From positions 165,093 to 229,092 of the forward strand of contig BPHC01000003.1 of assembly GCA_026003355.1 (NCBI GenBank): DNA of 64,000 bases, in the 5' to 3' direction. The notes beneath the pieces were generated by a model that was given only the letters and a program-made list of their open reading frames with translations, was not told where the DNA came from and ran no database searches. Position 1 is the stretch's first letter, and every line of letters begins with the position of its first letter. Below, piece by piece: positions 43,291 to 51,703 of this stretch. The stretch comes from Cyclobacteriaceae bacterium (GTDB lineage: Bacteria > Bacteroidota > Bacteroidia > Cytophagales > Cyclobacteriaceae). The position numbers and the translations under genes are program-made.

Positions 43291-43669
43291 CGGTTTGCTT
43301 ATTGGAATTTTGGTGCAGGTAGGCGCTTAGTTTTTCACGGGCCAGGTTTAGCAAAAATACCGTAGCCTGTGTGGCCAGCATGGTTCCTAACTGGGTTAAT
43401 ATTTCACTAAAAGGCGACTTTTCTTCGCCCTGCTGTCCGGTTTCAGGCAAAGACTCCTTGTTTTTTGTTTTTTTCTTTGATTTATCGCCGGCCAGCTGCC
43501 GCACCAACAGGTAGGTAAGTGCTACGGTGCCACCAATAATCAGCGCATGGGTAATAAACTTTTCGGTGCGCCTGGTAATTTCTTTAAATTCTGATTCCAG
43601 CTCCTGGCGATGGGCAGCGGTTTTGCGCAGCAAACGATTTTTTTCGCGGTCTTCGGCAGGCGTGTACAT
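43277..43669 (-). CDS. membrane protein, function unknown
   Basis: A 130-residue protein with one or two membrane segments (FITHALIIGGTVALTYLLV near 40; QLGTMLATQATVFLLNLARE near 95) separated by a lysine-rich stretch (KSKKKTKNKES). N-terminal part is charged and helical. It sits between the holin-like gene (3 bases) and the GGGP synthase gene (14-base overlap), so the three are one unit. Not assigned to a named family. Confidence 0.65.
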   Translation of the reverse strand: MYTPAEDREKNRLLRKTAAHRQELESEFKEITRRTEKFITHALIIGGTVALTYLLVRQLAGDKSKKKTKNKESLPETGQQGEEKSPFSEILTQLGTMLATQATVFLLNLAREKLSAYLHQNSNKQTDEHP

Positions 43670-43672
43670 AGG

Positions 43673-44032
43673 TTATTTTTTTTGAGTCATTTGTATTTTG
43701 ATGAAGCGCTCCAGGTACAGGTAAAGTTTATTGCGGAAAAGCAGCAGCCCCAGCAACACCACCGTATAAATGCCGGCAGTTATAGAAAAACCTGCCGCAT
43801 ATCCGTATGATTCGCCCAGTTTAAGCGAAAAGGCCACACTTGCGGTTAACAGGGCAAGGGCCAGCAGGGTAAGTATTGCCAGCAGCATAATGAACCGCGC
43901 CATTGCCGCGGCTACTTCTTCGCGTATTTCGTATTTTAACAATTCCATTCGCGCTTCTGCATAGCCGGTAAGGCTGTTGATAAGGCCATCCAGCTTCAGC
44001 CATTTAAGCAGGGTTTCTTTGAGTTTTATCAT
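43673..44032 (-). CDS. holin-superfamily (Holin_X/YqjE-like) membrane protein
   Basis: 119 residues from the ATG at 44032 (MIKLKETLLKWLKLDGLINS); the track start at 44065 is upstream and would overlap the Na/Pi gene stop. Two membrane segments (about 45-70 and 78-102, FIMLLAILTLLALALLTAS and SITAGIYTVVLLGLLLF) follow an amphipathic helix (GYAEARMELLKYEIREEV), the layout of the YqjE/Holin_X family. A role in cell lysis is not implied; most relatives have unknown envelope roles. Confidence 0.72.
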   Translation of the reverse strand: MIKLKETLLKWLKLDGLINSLTGYAEARMELLKYEIREEVAAAMARFIMLLAILTLLALALLTASVAFSLKLGESYGYAAGFSITAGIYTVVLLGLLLFRNKLYLYLERFIKIQMTQKK

Positions 44033-44064
44033 AATCAATGTGCAATATAACCAAACGTAAGGCA

Positions 44065-45663
44065 TTAGCGGCGTTGCAAGCGGGTAATATAAGCGCTTGA
44101 TTCAAACAGATTATTGCGCTGGCGTTTCCATTGTATGAGCAGCGGAAAGGAAGCCGACCAGTAAAAACGTGTGGTTAGCGTGTCGGTGCGGATAACCTGG
44201 TCCTGCCGGATGATGTACACCGAGTCGAAAGTAAGCCCGGAGGTAAGGGTTATGTTTTTTTGGATGTGTTCCACACAGCGCGAATAGCCGCCCAGGCTGT
44301 CGCGACCGGTCCAGCAGCTACCCGGCGGCCCGAATATCCACAGGTCATCGCCAAGCAGTAACGTGTTCGAACGTTTTATCAGCGGCATAATCTGCTGTTG
44401 GTTTGTGTTGTTAAAAACCATCCACTCGCCCGACAATTTGCTGTGGTGCATGCGTACGATAATTTGCATTGAACCCACTGCTTCATGATTTGCTTTCGTT
44501 TGCTCGTACCGGGCATCGTAAATGCCGGTAGAATTCTGATTAAGATAAATGAGCGAGAACGGAACAAAAAAGAAAGTGGCAAGCAGGTAAACAAGCCCGG
44601 CAAGGCGATAGCGAAGCGTAAGGCGGCCCAGGCTGCTGGCCAGAAAAAACGGCACTTCGCGTAACGGCGGAAAAAGATAGAAAATGATTATTCCAACACA
44701 GTTAAACAGAAAGTGAACCAGGGCAATACTCAAAGCGCTGGAAGAGCCGAAGTTGAGCAACGCGGCAATGATGGCCGTAATGGTAGTGCCCAGGTTCGCG
44801 CCCAGTATAAAGGGGGCGGCCTTCTTTAGTGTGGTAATTTTCTGTGCTACCAGCGGCACCACCACCGAAGTGGTAATGGTGCTGCTTCGTATGGCAGCGG
44901 TGGTTACAAGCCCCCACAGAAATGATTTGCCACTGCTCCGGAAGAAAAACCTGCGGAAGCGTTGCGGAGACCGGGAAAGAACCAATGCGGATATGTACCT
45001 GCGAAATACCAGTATGGAAGAAAAGAGCAGAACAAAGGCAAGAATAACCGGAGTAATAATTCCCGGGATAAGTTCTGTAAGCCAGTCGGTGATGGAGCTG
45101 AGGGGTGACCCCGCCGGAATGTTTTCGGCAGTCCTGGGTATGAACTGCAGCAACTGTGCAGTAATGTACCGCGCACTCTGCGACAGCAGGTTGTAGTAAT
45201 ACTCCAGCGGAAACAAAACCGCCACGGTAAGGATGTTGAAATAATCGTGGTAGGTGCCGGCAGCCACGGCTCTTCTGAATTCTTTTTTCTTTCTGATAAA
45301 ACCCAGCGATACCAGTGTACTGGTAATGGTGGTGCCAATATTGGCGCCCATAATTACCGGAATGGCGTTTTCAAGCGTAAGCGAACCCGAAGCAACCAGC
45401 GCTACCACCAGCGATGTGGTGGTGGAACTACTCTGGATCATGGCTGTGGTAAGCAGGCCGATGAACAGCGCGGTAAAGGGGTTGGCTGTGGCCTGAAGGA
45501 TAAACCCCGCCCCGGGTTCGCCCAGCGATTTAAGGGCAGAAACCATCAGGTCGAGGGCAAAGACAAACCACAGAAAAATACCCGCTATCCACAGGGCTGT
45601 AATCAGACGGCTGCGGCCCGTAGAGGAGGGTATTGCTTCAGTTTGTGCGGGTTCCAAATCCAA
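44065..45663 (-). CDS. Na+/phosphate symporter family protein
   Basis: A 532-residue membrane protein with a TTG start (no ATG before the first membrane segment). The two inverted repeats carry TTAMIQSSSTTTSLVVALVA near 75 and TTAAIRSSTITTSVVVPLVA near 265, the paired QSSS-type signature of NptA/PiT-like Na/Pi transporters. The last 150 residues (after VYLLATFFFVPFSLIYL) are outside the membrane and are not the usual PhoU domain; they read as a beta-rich extracytoplasmic part. Substrate phosphate is inferred from the family. Confidence 0.82.
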   Translation of the reverse strand: MDLEPAQTEAIPSSTGRSRLITALWIAGIFLWFVFALDLMVSALKSLGEPGAGFILQATANPFTALFIGLLTTAMIQSSSTTTSLVVALVASGSLTLENAIPVIMGANIGTTITSTLVSLGFIRKKKEFRRAVAAGTYHDYFNILTVAVLFPLEYYYNLLSQSARYITAQLLQFIPRTAENIPAGSPLSSITDWLTELIPGIITPVILAFVLLFSSILVFRRYISALVLSRSPQRFRRFFFRSSGKSFLWGLVTTAAIRSSTITTSVVVPLVAQKITTLKKAAPFILGANLGTTITAIIAALLNFGSSSALSIALVHFLFNCVGIIIFYLFPPLREVPFFLASSLGRLTLRYRLAGLVYLLATFFFVPFSLIYLNQNSTGIYDARYEQTKANHEAVGSMQIIVRMHHSKLSGEWMVFNNTNQQQIMPLIKRSNTLLLGDDLWIFGPPGSCWTGRDSLGGYSRCVEHIQKNITLTSGLTFDSVYIIRQDQVIRTDTLTTRFYWSASFPLLIQWKRQRNNLFESSAYITRLQRR

Positions 45664-45713
45664 AATGTATAAAACACCTGTCTTTTTGCAAGATAGGAAA
45701 CACCGGTAAGACT

Positions 45714-46907
45714 TTAGGGCCGTTGGGCCAGCTCAGAAATTGCAAGCCAGGCCATCAGTCCCATTCCGGTAACCAGTGCATCTTCATCAATATCGAAAAC
45801 AGGGGTGTGCACATAGGCGGTAATGCCGCGCTCTTCGTTGCGTGTGCCCAGCCGGTAAAAGGCAGCCGGAATTTGCTGCGAATAGTAGGCAAAATCTTCC
45901 GAGCCCATGGCTATATCGAGTTCGGCAACATTTTCCCGGCCCATATATTGCATAGCAGCCTGGCGCAGGCGTTCGGTAAGTTCGGGCTGGTTGATCAGGC
46001 AGGGATAGCCCCTGGAAAGGGTAACTTCGCATCTGCCTCCCATGCTTTCGGCAAGACCTTTCGCCATGGTTTCAATTTCCTTAAGAGCCTGTTCGCGCCA
46101 GGTTTCATTCAGGGTGCGAAAAGTGCCGGCAATTTCAACCCTGTCGGGAATAATATTGGTGGCGCCGTTGGCCTGAACCCGCCCGAAAGTAAGCACACTG
46201 GGTTGTTTAGGTGAGGCTTTGCGGCTTACGATTTGCTGCAGTGCTACGATAAGGTGGGCAGCTATTACCACGGGATCGACCGTGAGCTCGGGGGCAGCCC
46301 CATGACCGCCCCTGCCTATAACGGTTAAATAAATTTCATCTGAACTGGCCATGTAGCGGCCAGGCCGAAAGCCGGCCTTACCGGCCGGCAGCAACGGAAA
46401 AACGTGCTGGCCAATAATGCAGGCGGGAGTGGGGTTTTGCAACACGCCCTCGCGGATGAGCAGCGAAGCACCCCCCGGATTTTTTTCTTCACCGGGTTGA
46501 AAAATAAGGCGCACGGTTCCTTCGAAGGAGTGGCGCAGCTCGGTTAAGATGCGTGCTGTGCCCAGCAGCGAAGCCGTATGTACATCGTGGCCGCAGGCAT
46601 GCATTACGCCCGGGTTTTTTGACCTGTAAGGCACGTTGTTTTTTTCATCAATAGGCAGGGCATCCATGTCGGCCCGAAGGGCAATGGTTTTTTTTCCGGG
46701 GTTATTGCCACTTATTTCAGCTACTACTCCGGTTACGGCCACCGTTCTGGGCTGCAGACCCAGTTTGCGCAGTTCATCGGCTACACGGGCAGCCGTATTG
46801 AATTCCTGATACGACAACTCCGGATGCTGATGAAAATGCCGGCGCAACGCAATGATATCGGCCGCACAGGCTTTGGCTTTTTGCTGAACGGTGGCAAGCA
46901 GATTCAT
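45714..46907 (-). CDS. M20 family amidohydrolase/peptidase
   Basis: A 397-residue metalloenzyme of the hippurate hydrolase/N-acyl-amino-acid amidohydrolase group. ALRADMDALPI, the metal site MHACGHDVHTASLLG near 105 and the GEEKNPGGA segment near 142 are conserved, with an Ig-like dimerisation insertion (about 185-300). It hydrolyses N-acyl or peptide bonds in the cytoplasm. Its ATG overlaps the SPOR gene stop (ATGA). Confidence 0.88.
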   Translation of the reverse strand: MNLLATVQQKAKACAADIIALRRHFHQHPELSYQEFNTAARVADELRKLGLQPRTVAVTGVVAEISGNNPGKKTIALRADMDALPIDEKNNVPYRSKNPGVMHACGHDVHTASLLGTARILTELRHSFEGTVRLIFQPGEEKNPGGASLLIREGVLQNPTPACIIGQHVFPLLPAGKAGFRPGRYMASSDEIYLTVIGRGGHGAAPELTVDPVVIAAHLIVALQQIVSRKASPKQPSVLTFGRVQANGATNIIPDRVEIAGTFRTLNETWREQALKEIETMAKGLAESMGGRCEVTLSRGYPCLINQPELTERLRQAAMQYMGRENVAELDIAMGSEDFAYYSQQIPAAFYRLGTRNEERGITAYVHTPVFDIDEDALVTGMGLMAWLAISELAQRP

Positions 46908-47428
46908 TGTTTAACAGGGATTTTATCCGGCACCAATATAGCCGAAGGAAAATACTGCTTTATAAGCTGATAATCTTTTTGTGCCTCGAGTACAGAAAAA
47001 TAACTGCCGGTCTTTACCCGAAAGGTAGGCTGGTTGTATTGGATTTCGGTTTCAAACTGCGGCAGTTTTTCGAACATAACTTTTTTTATCTGCAAAGCTT
47101 CATCGCGTTTGGTGCCGGCATATACCTGAATGGTATATCCGTCAATGTTTCCCTGTTGCAGGTAAAACCGGTCAATACTGTCCAATACGGCATCTACTTT
47201 TCGGTTAACCGCATAAACCGGTTCTACGAATTTTAGTGTTACGGGCTTTGCAGAGGTACTGTCGTGGTGTTGTTCTTCAGGCTGTGCCGAAACCGGAGGG
47301 CGCAGCGGTGAAAGGTCTTCGTAGTAGGCGTTCTGCTGACCGGTTGATGCCGTTTGCAGCGCAGGTCTGCAGCAATACAGTGCCGCAATAATGAAAGAAA
47401 GAAAGGTCTTTAGTGCAACGGGTCGCAT
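46904..47428 (-). CDS. SPOR-domain protein
   Basis: A 174-residue protein with an N-terminal signal or lipoprotein-like hydrophobic stretch (TFLSFIIAALYCCRPALQ, with two cysteines). A linker leads to a SPOR domain at about 95-170 (YTIQVYAGTKRDEALQIKKV, FRVKTGSYFSVLEAQKD). SPOR domains bind denuded peptidoglycan at the septum. It overlaps the secA stop by one base (TAATG) and the M20 gene, so the three are translationally linked. Confidence 0.82.
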   Translation of the reverse strand: MRPVALKTFLSFIIAALYCCRPALQTASTGQQNAYYEDLSPLRPPVSAQPEEQHHDSTSAKPVTLKFVEPVYAVNRKVDAVLDSIDRFYLQQGNIDGYTIQVYAGTKRDEALQIKKVMFEKLPQFETEIQYNQPTFRVKTGSYFSVLEAQKDYQLIKQYFPSAILVPDKIPVKQ

Positions 47429-50400
47429 TATTCAATTATTACACAGCGGTTATGCAAAATATCGTCTTCTACCTTTTTATATTTTACATCGCGCAAAATC
47501 CGCCCATCCGGATATTGTACCGATACACGGTCGTTGCGGTTGGCTATTTTTTGCGAACGTGCCGGCATAACCTTTTCAGCGGCAGGGCGGCTGTGCGGTG
47601 GCTGTGGCTGGCCTCCGCTTAGCAGCGAGCGCGACTCGTCTTTTTGCTCGTGGTAGCGTTGGCGGCGTTGCGCATGGGCTTCCTGCACTTCATCGGCCTG
47701 CTGCACGGGTATGTCGGCCTTCATCAGGAATGAAATGGTTTCTTCATTTATTTTCCCGATAAGACGTTTAAAGAGTTCAAAGCCTTCGAACTTGTAAATA
47801 AGCAGCGGATCTTTTTGTTCGTACACGGCTGTTTGCACCGACTGTTTCAGGTCGTCCATGTCGCGCAGGTGTTCTTTCCACAGTTGGTCAATGATGGCCA
47901 GGGTTACCATTTTTTCCATTGATCGGATAAGTTCGGCATTACCCGATTCCACACATTGTTTAAGCGGTGCAGATACGCCAATGGTTTTGTTGCCGTCGGT
48001 AAAGGGCACCAGTATGTTTACTACTGTGGCGCCCCGGGTTTTGAAGATATCTTTTATAACGGGAAGGGCCTTTTCGGCTATTGCCTTGTTCTTTTTGTGG
48101 TAATGTTCCAGGGCTTTATTGTACAGGTGGGCAGCAAGTTGCTGTTCGGTAAATTTTTCAAACTGCTCTTTGGTAATTTCATAATCCAGTGCCAGTATGC
48201 TCAGGGCGTTAAGTCGCAGGCTCTCGTAGTCTTCAGCGTTTTTTGCATTGGCGGCAATGTCTTCGCATGTATCGTTAAGCATGGTCAGGATGTCGAGCTC
48301 CAGGCGGTCGCCAAACAGGGCGTTGCGCCGGCGCTTGTAAATTACTTCGCGCTGGGCGTTCATAACGTTGTCGTACTCCAGCAGGCGCTTGCGTATGCCA
48401 AAGTTGTTTTCTTCTACTTTTTTCTGGGCCCGTTCTATGGAACGGGTTACCATGCGGTGCTGGATTACTTCGCCCTCTTTCAGGCCCAGGCGGTCCATAA
48501 TGCGCGCAATGCGTTCGGGCATAAACAGGCGCATCAGGTTATCTTCGAGCGACACGTAGAACTGCGAGGTGCCGGGGTCGCCCTGGCGGCCGGAGCGACC
48601 GCGCAGCTGGCGGTCGACCCTGCGTGATTCGTGGCGCTCGGTGCCGATAATGGCCAGGCCGCCTGCGGCTCTGGATTCCGGAGTAAGTTTAATGTCGGTA
48701 CCGCGGCCGGCCATGTTGGTGGCAATGGTAACGGTTCCGGGCTTACCGGCCTCGGCCACAATTTCGGCTTCGCGCTGGTGGTGTTTGGCGTTGAGCACCT
48801 GGTGTTTGATTTTGCGCAGCTGGAGCATGCGGCTTACCAGTTCGGATATTTCGACCGAGGTGGTACCTACCAGCACCGGGCGACCCTGTTCGGTTAGGCG
48901 TACAATTTCGTCAACCACGGCATTAAACTTTTCGCGCATGGTTTTGTACACCAGGTCGTCATAGTCCTTGCGGATTACCGGCTTGTGGGTGGGAATGGTA
49001 ACCACATCCAGTTTGTAAATGTCCCAGAATTCGGCTGCTTCGGTTATGGCTGTGCCGGTCATGCCGGCCAGCTTGTGGTACATGCGGAAATAGTTCTGTA
49101 GGGTAATGGTGGCATAGGTTTGGGTGGCATCTTCCACCTTTACATTTTCCTTGGCTTCTATTGCCTGGTGCAGGCCATCGGAATACCTGCGGCCTTCCAG
49201 TACCCGCCCTGTCTGCTCGTCAACAATTTTAACTTTCCCGTCCACAATAATATATTCGGTGTCGCGCTCAAACAGGGTATATGCCTTAAGCAACTGGTTA
49301 ACGCTGTGAATGCGCTGCGATTTAACCTGGTATTCGCGTATGAGCTCTTCTTTTTTCTGAAATTTTTCTGCTTCGCTCAGCGATGGGTCGTTTTCAATTT
49401 TGCTGAGTTCGGTGCCTATTTCGGGCAGAATGAAAAACTTCGGGTCCTCGCCTTCCTGGGTAATGAGGTCAATGCCTTTTTCGGTAAGCTCGACCGAGTT
49501 ATCTTTTTCATCGATGATGAAGTACAGGGGTTTATCGGCTTCGGGCAGGTTGCGCTTGTTGTCCTGCAGGTAGAAGTTTTCGGTTTTTTGCAGAATGGCT
49601 TTAATGCCCGTTTCGCTCAGGTATTTAATAAGGGGTTTGTTTTTGGGCAGGCCGCGGTAGGCGCGGAACAGGGCCAGACCGCCTTCTTTTTCGTTGCCCT
49701 CGCCTATGAGTTTTTTGGCTGTAACCAGAAAATCGTTAACCAGTTTTTTCTGGGCTTCAACCAGTTTATGAATGCGGGGTTTAAGTTCGTAATACTCGTG
49801 CTGGTCGCCTTTGGGTACCGGTCCGGAGATAATTAAGGGTGTACGCGCTTCGTCAATCAGTACGCTGTCCACCTCGTCTACCATGGCAAAATGATGACCG
49901 CGCTGCACGAGCTCTTCCGGGTCGCGGGCCATGTTGTCGCGCAGATAGTCAAACCCGAACTCATTGTTCGTTCCGTAGGTTATGTCGGCCTGGTAGGCAT
50001 TTCTGCGGGCCGGTGAGTTGGGTTCGTGCTTATCGATGCAGTCAACCCGCAGGCCATGAAACTGAAAAATCGGGCCCATCCATTCGCTGTCGCGCACCGA
50101 GAGGTAGTTGTTTACGGTAACAATATGTACGCCTCTGCGGGCCAGGGCATTGAGAAAGGCCGGCAGGGTGGCAACCAGCGTTTTGCCCTCGCCGGTAGCC
50201 ATTTCGGCAATTTTCCCCTGGTGCAGCACTATGCCCCCGATGAGTTGCACATCGTAGTGCACCATGTCCCAGGTAATGGTGTTGCCGGCGGCCAACCATT
50301 GGCGGTGCCAGCGGGCTTTGTTGCCCTCTATTTTTATGTTTTGCATGCGGGCCGCCAGTTCGCGGTCGTAGTCGGTAGCGTTAACCTCTATGTATTCGTT

Positions 50401-50772
50401 TTCGGCAAACCTGCGGGCCGTTTCGCGTACAATGGCAAAGGCTTTGGGCAGTGCTTTCATCAGCACTTTTTCGAGTTCCTTGTTGCGTTCTTCTTCCAGG
50501 CGGTCGGTTTCGTTGAAAATTTTCTCTTTTTCCGATACATCCAGGCCGGGGTTTTCGGCTATCTGCCGGTTCAGCGCTGCAATTTGTTGGTCAATGGCGC
50601 TGAGGTGCTCATCTATTAACGACTGAACCTGGCGGGTTTGCTGGCGCAATTCATCGGCCGAAAGAGATTCAAGTTTTTTTTCTTCCTCTTTTATCTGTTC
50701 CACCAGGGGCATAATCTGGCGGATATCTTTTTCTGATTTGGTGCCGAAGAGTTTGGTGAATAACTGAAGCAT
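47428..50772 (-). CDS. secA: protein translocase ATPase SecA
   Basis: A 1114-residue SecA. Walker A MATGEGKTLVATLPAF near 190, DEAD-like MVDEVDSVLIDEARTP near 295, the second motor with MAGRGTDIKLTPES near 690 and QLRGRSGRQGDPG near 735. A long insertion (about 340-470) and the end DGRILRDVKYKKVEDDI replace the C-terminal zinc SEC-C motif, as usual in Bacteroidota. It drives preproteins through SecYEG. A promoter and a leader hairpin lie just upstream. Confidence 0.96.
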   Translation of the reverse strand: MLQLFTKLFGTKSEKDIRQIMPLVEQIKEEEKKLESLSADELRQQTRQVQSLIDEHLSAIDQQIAALNRQIAENPGLDVSEKEKIFNETDRLEEERNKELEKVLMKALPKAFAIVRETARRFAENEYIEVNATDYDRELAARMQNIKIEGNKARWHRQWLAAGNTITWDMVHYDVQLIGGIVLHQGKIAEMATGEGKTLVATLPAFLNALARRGVHIVTVNNYLSVRDSEWMGPIFQFHGLRVDCIDKHEPNSPARRNAYQADITYGTNNEFGFDYLRDNMARDPEELVQRGHHFAMVDEVDSVLIDEARTPLIISGPVPKGDQHEYYELKPRIHKLVEAQKKLVNDFLVTAKKLIGEGNEKEGGLALFRAYRGLPKNKPLIKYLSETGIKAILQKTENFYLQDNKRNLPEADKPLYFIIDEKDNSVELTEKGIDLITQEGEDPKFFILPEIGTELSKIENDPSLSEAEKFQKKEELIREYQVKSQRIHSVNQLLKAYTLFERDTEYIIVDGKVKIVDEQTGRVLEGRRYSDGLHQAIEAKENVKVEDATQTYATITLQNYFRMYHKLAGMTGTAITEAAEFWDIYKLDVVTIPTHKPVIRKDYDDLVYKTMREKFNAVVDEIVRLTEQGRPVLVGTTSVEISELVSRMLQLRKIKHQVLNAKHHQREAEIVAEAGKPGTVTIATNMAGRGTDIKLTPESRAAGGLAIIGTERHESRRVDRQLRGRSGRQGDPGTSQFYVSLEDNLMRLFMPERIARIMDRLGLKEGEVIQHRMVTRSIERAQKKVEENNFGIRKRLLEYDNVMNAQREVIYKRRRNALFGDRLELDILTMLNDTCEDIAANAKNAEDYESLRLNALSILALDYEITKEQFEKFTEQQLAAHLYNKALEHYHKKNKAIAEKALPVIKDIFKTRGATVVNILVPFTDGNKTIGVSAPLKQCVESGNAELIRSMEKMVTLAIIDQLWKEHLRDMDDLKQSVQTAVYEQKDPLLIYKFEGFELFKRLIGKINEETISFLMKADIPVQQADEVQEAHAQRRQRYHEQKDESRSLLSGGQPQPPHSRPAAEKVMPARSQKIANRNDRVSVQYPDGRILRDVKYKKVEDDILHNRCVIIE

Positions 50773-50805
50773 AGACTAAACAGCGGTAATTAACGATAAA
50801 ACAGG

Positions 50806-50834
50806 CCTTGCGGATGCAAGGGGGTTCAAAGTTA
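50806..50834 (-). promoter_or_regulatory. secA promoter element and leader hairpin
   Basis: The minus strand has TAACTTTG at 50827-50834, a full TAnnTTTG match. Immediately after the predicted start is a perfect 6-bp hairpin, CCTTGC-ATCC-GCAAGG (50806-50821), at the very 5' end of the secA mRNA, followed by CCTGTTTTA. It may stabilise the mRNA or attenuate. Confidence 0.5.
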
Positions 50835-50907
50835 CGGTGTTTTCGTTATTTAGCCACTTTGTGGTGCAGGCCGGTAAAATGGCGGGCAAAACCTGCGGCA
50901 ATGGCCA

Positions 50908-51684
50908 TTAGAGGTTTATTTGGCCGGTAAACACCTGTTCTGCAGGTCCTGTAAGGAAAATGTTGTCAAAGCTTTCGTTCTGTTTGCTGAATTCTACTTC
51001 CAGGCTGCCGCCCCGTGTGGTAATGTGTACGGGCGAAGTATAGCCATGTTGCCATGCAGCGGCCAGTGCTGCAGCCGTAACCCCTGTTCCGCACGAAAGG
51101 GTTTCATCTTCTACTCCGCGTTCGTAGGTGCGCACAGCAATGGTGTTGCCGGGCAGGGTTTCGGCAAAATTTACGTTGGTGCCGCCCTGCGCTTCGAAAC
51201 GTCTGTCGTGCCTTATGGCGCGCCCTTCGGGTACTACGGGGAAGTGTTCCAGCTGTTGTACCCATTTAATGAAGTGGGGTGAGCCGGTGTGAATAAAGAG
51301 GCCGTCGGGGTGGCGTTCGGCCGAATTTACCCGGTGCAGTGCTATGCGTATCCGGTTATTGGGCAGGAAAGTGGCCTTGTGGGGGCCGTCATAGGCTTCG
51401 AAGGTTGTGGTGTTTTTTATGATACCCAGTTGCTGGGCAAAGTGCACGCCTGCGCGGCTGCCGTTGCCACAAAGGCTTTGCGAGCCATCGGAGTTGTAAT
51501 AGTTAAGGAAGAAATCGGCCTGTTCAGATGGCTCGATTAAGATAAGCCCATCGGCCCCTATACCAAGTTTGCGGTGGCAAAGGCGCTGGATTTGCTTTGG
51601 TGCCAGATGTATTTTCCGGGTACGGTTGTCGATAAGGATGAAGTCGTTGCCGGTGGCCTGGTATTTGGCAAACTCGATGTTCAT
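50908..51684 (-). CDS. dapF: diaminopimelate epimerase
   Basis: A 258-residue DapF. YQATGNDFILIDNR at the start, the first catalytic cysteine in CGNGSRAGVHFA near 73, and the second in SCGTGVTAAALA near 200. It converts LL- to meso-diaminopimelate for peptidoglycan and lysine. Slightly shorter than the E. coli enzyme. No other dap gene in the window. Confidence 0.94.
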   Translation of the reverse strand: MNIEFAKYQATGNDFILIDNRTRKIHLAPKQIQRLCHRKLGIGADGLILIEPSEQADFFLNYYNSDGSQSLCGNGSRAGVHFAQQLGIIKNTTTFEAYDGPHKATFLPNNRIRIALHRVNSAERHPDGLFIHTGSPHFIKWVQQLEHFPVVPEGRAIRHDRRFEAQGGTNVNFAETLPGNTIAVRTYERGVEDETLSCGTGVTAAALAAAWQHGYTSPVHITTRGGSLEVEFSKQNESFDNIFLTGPAEQVFTGQINL

Positions 51685-51703
51685 GGCGGGGCAAACAGGT
51701 TGC

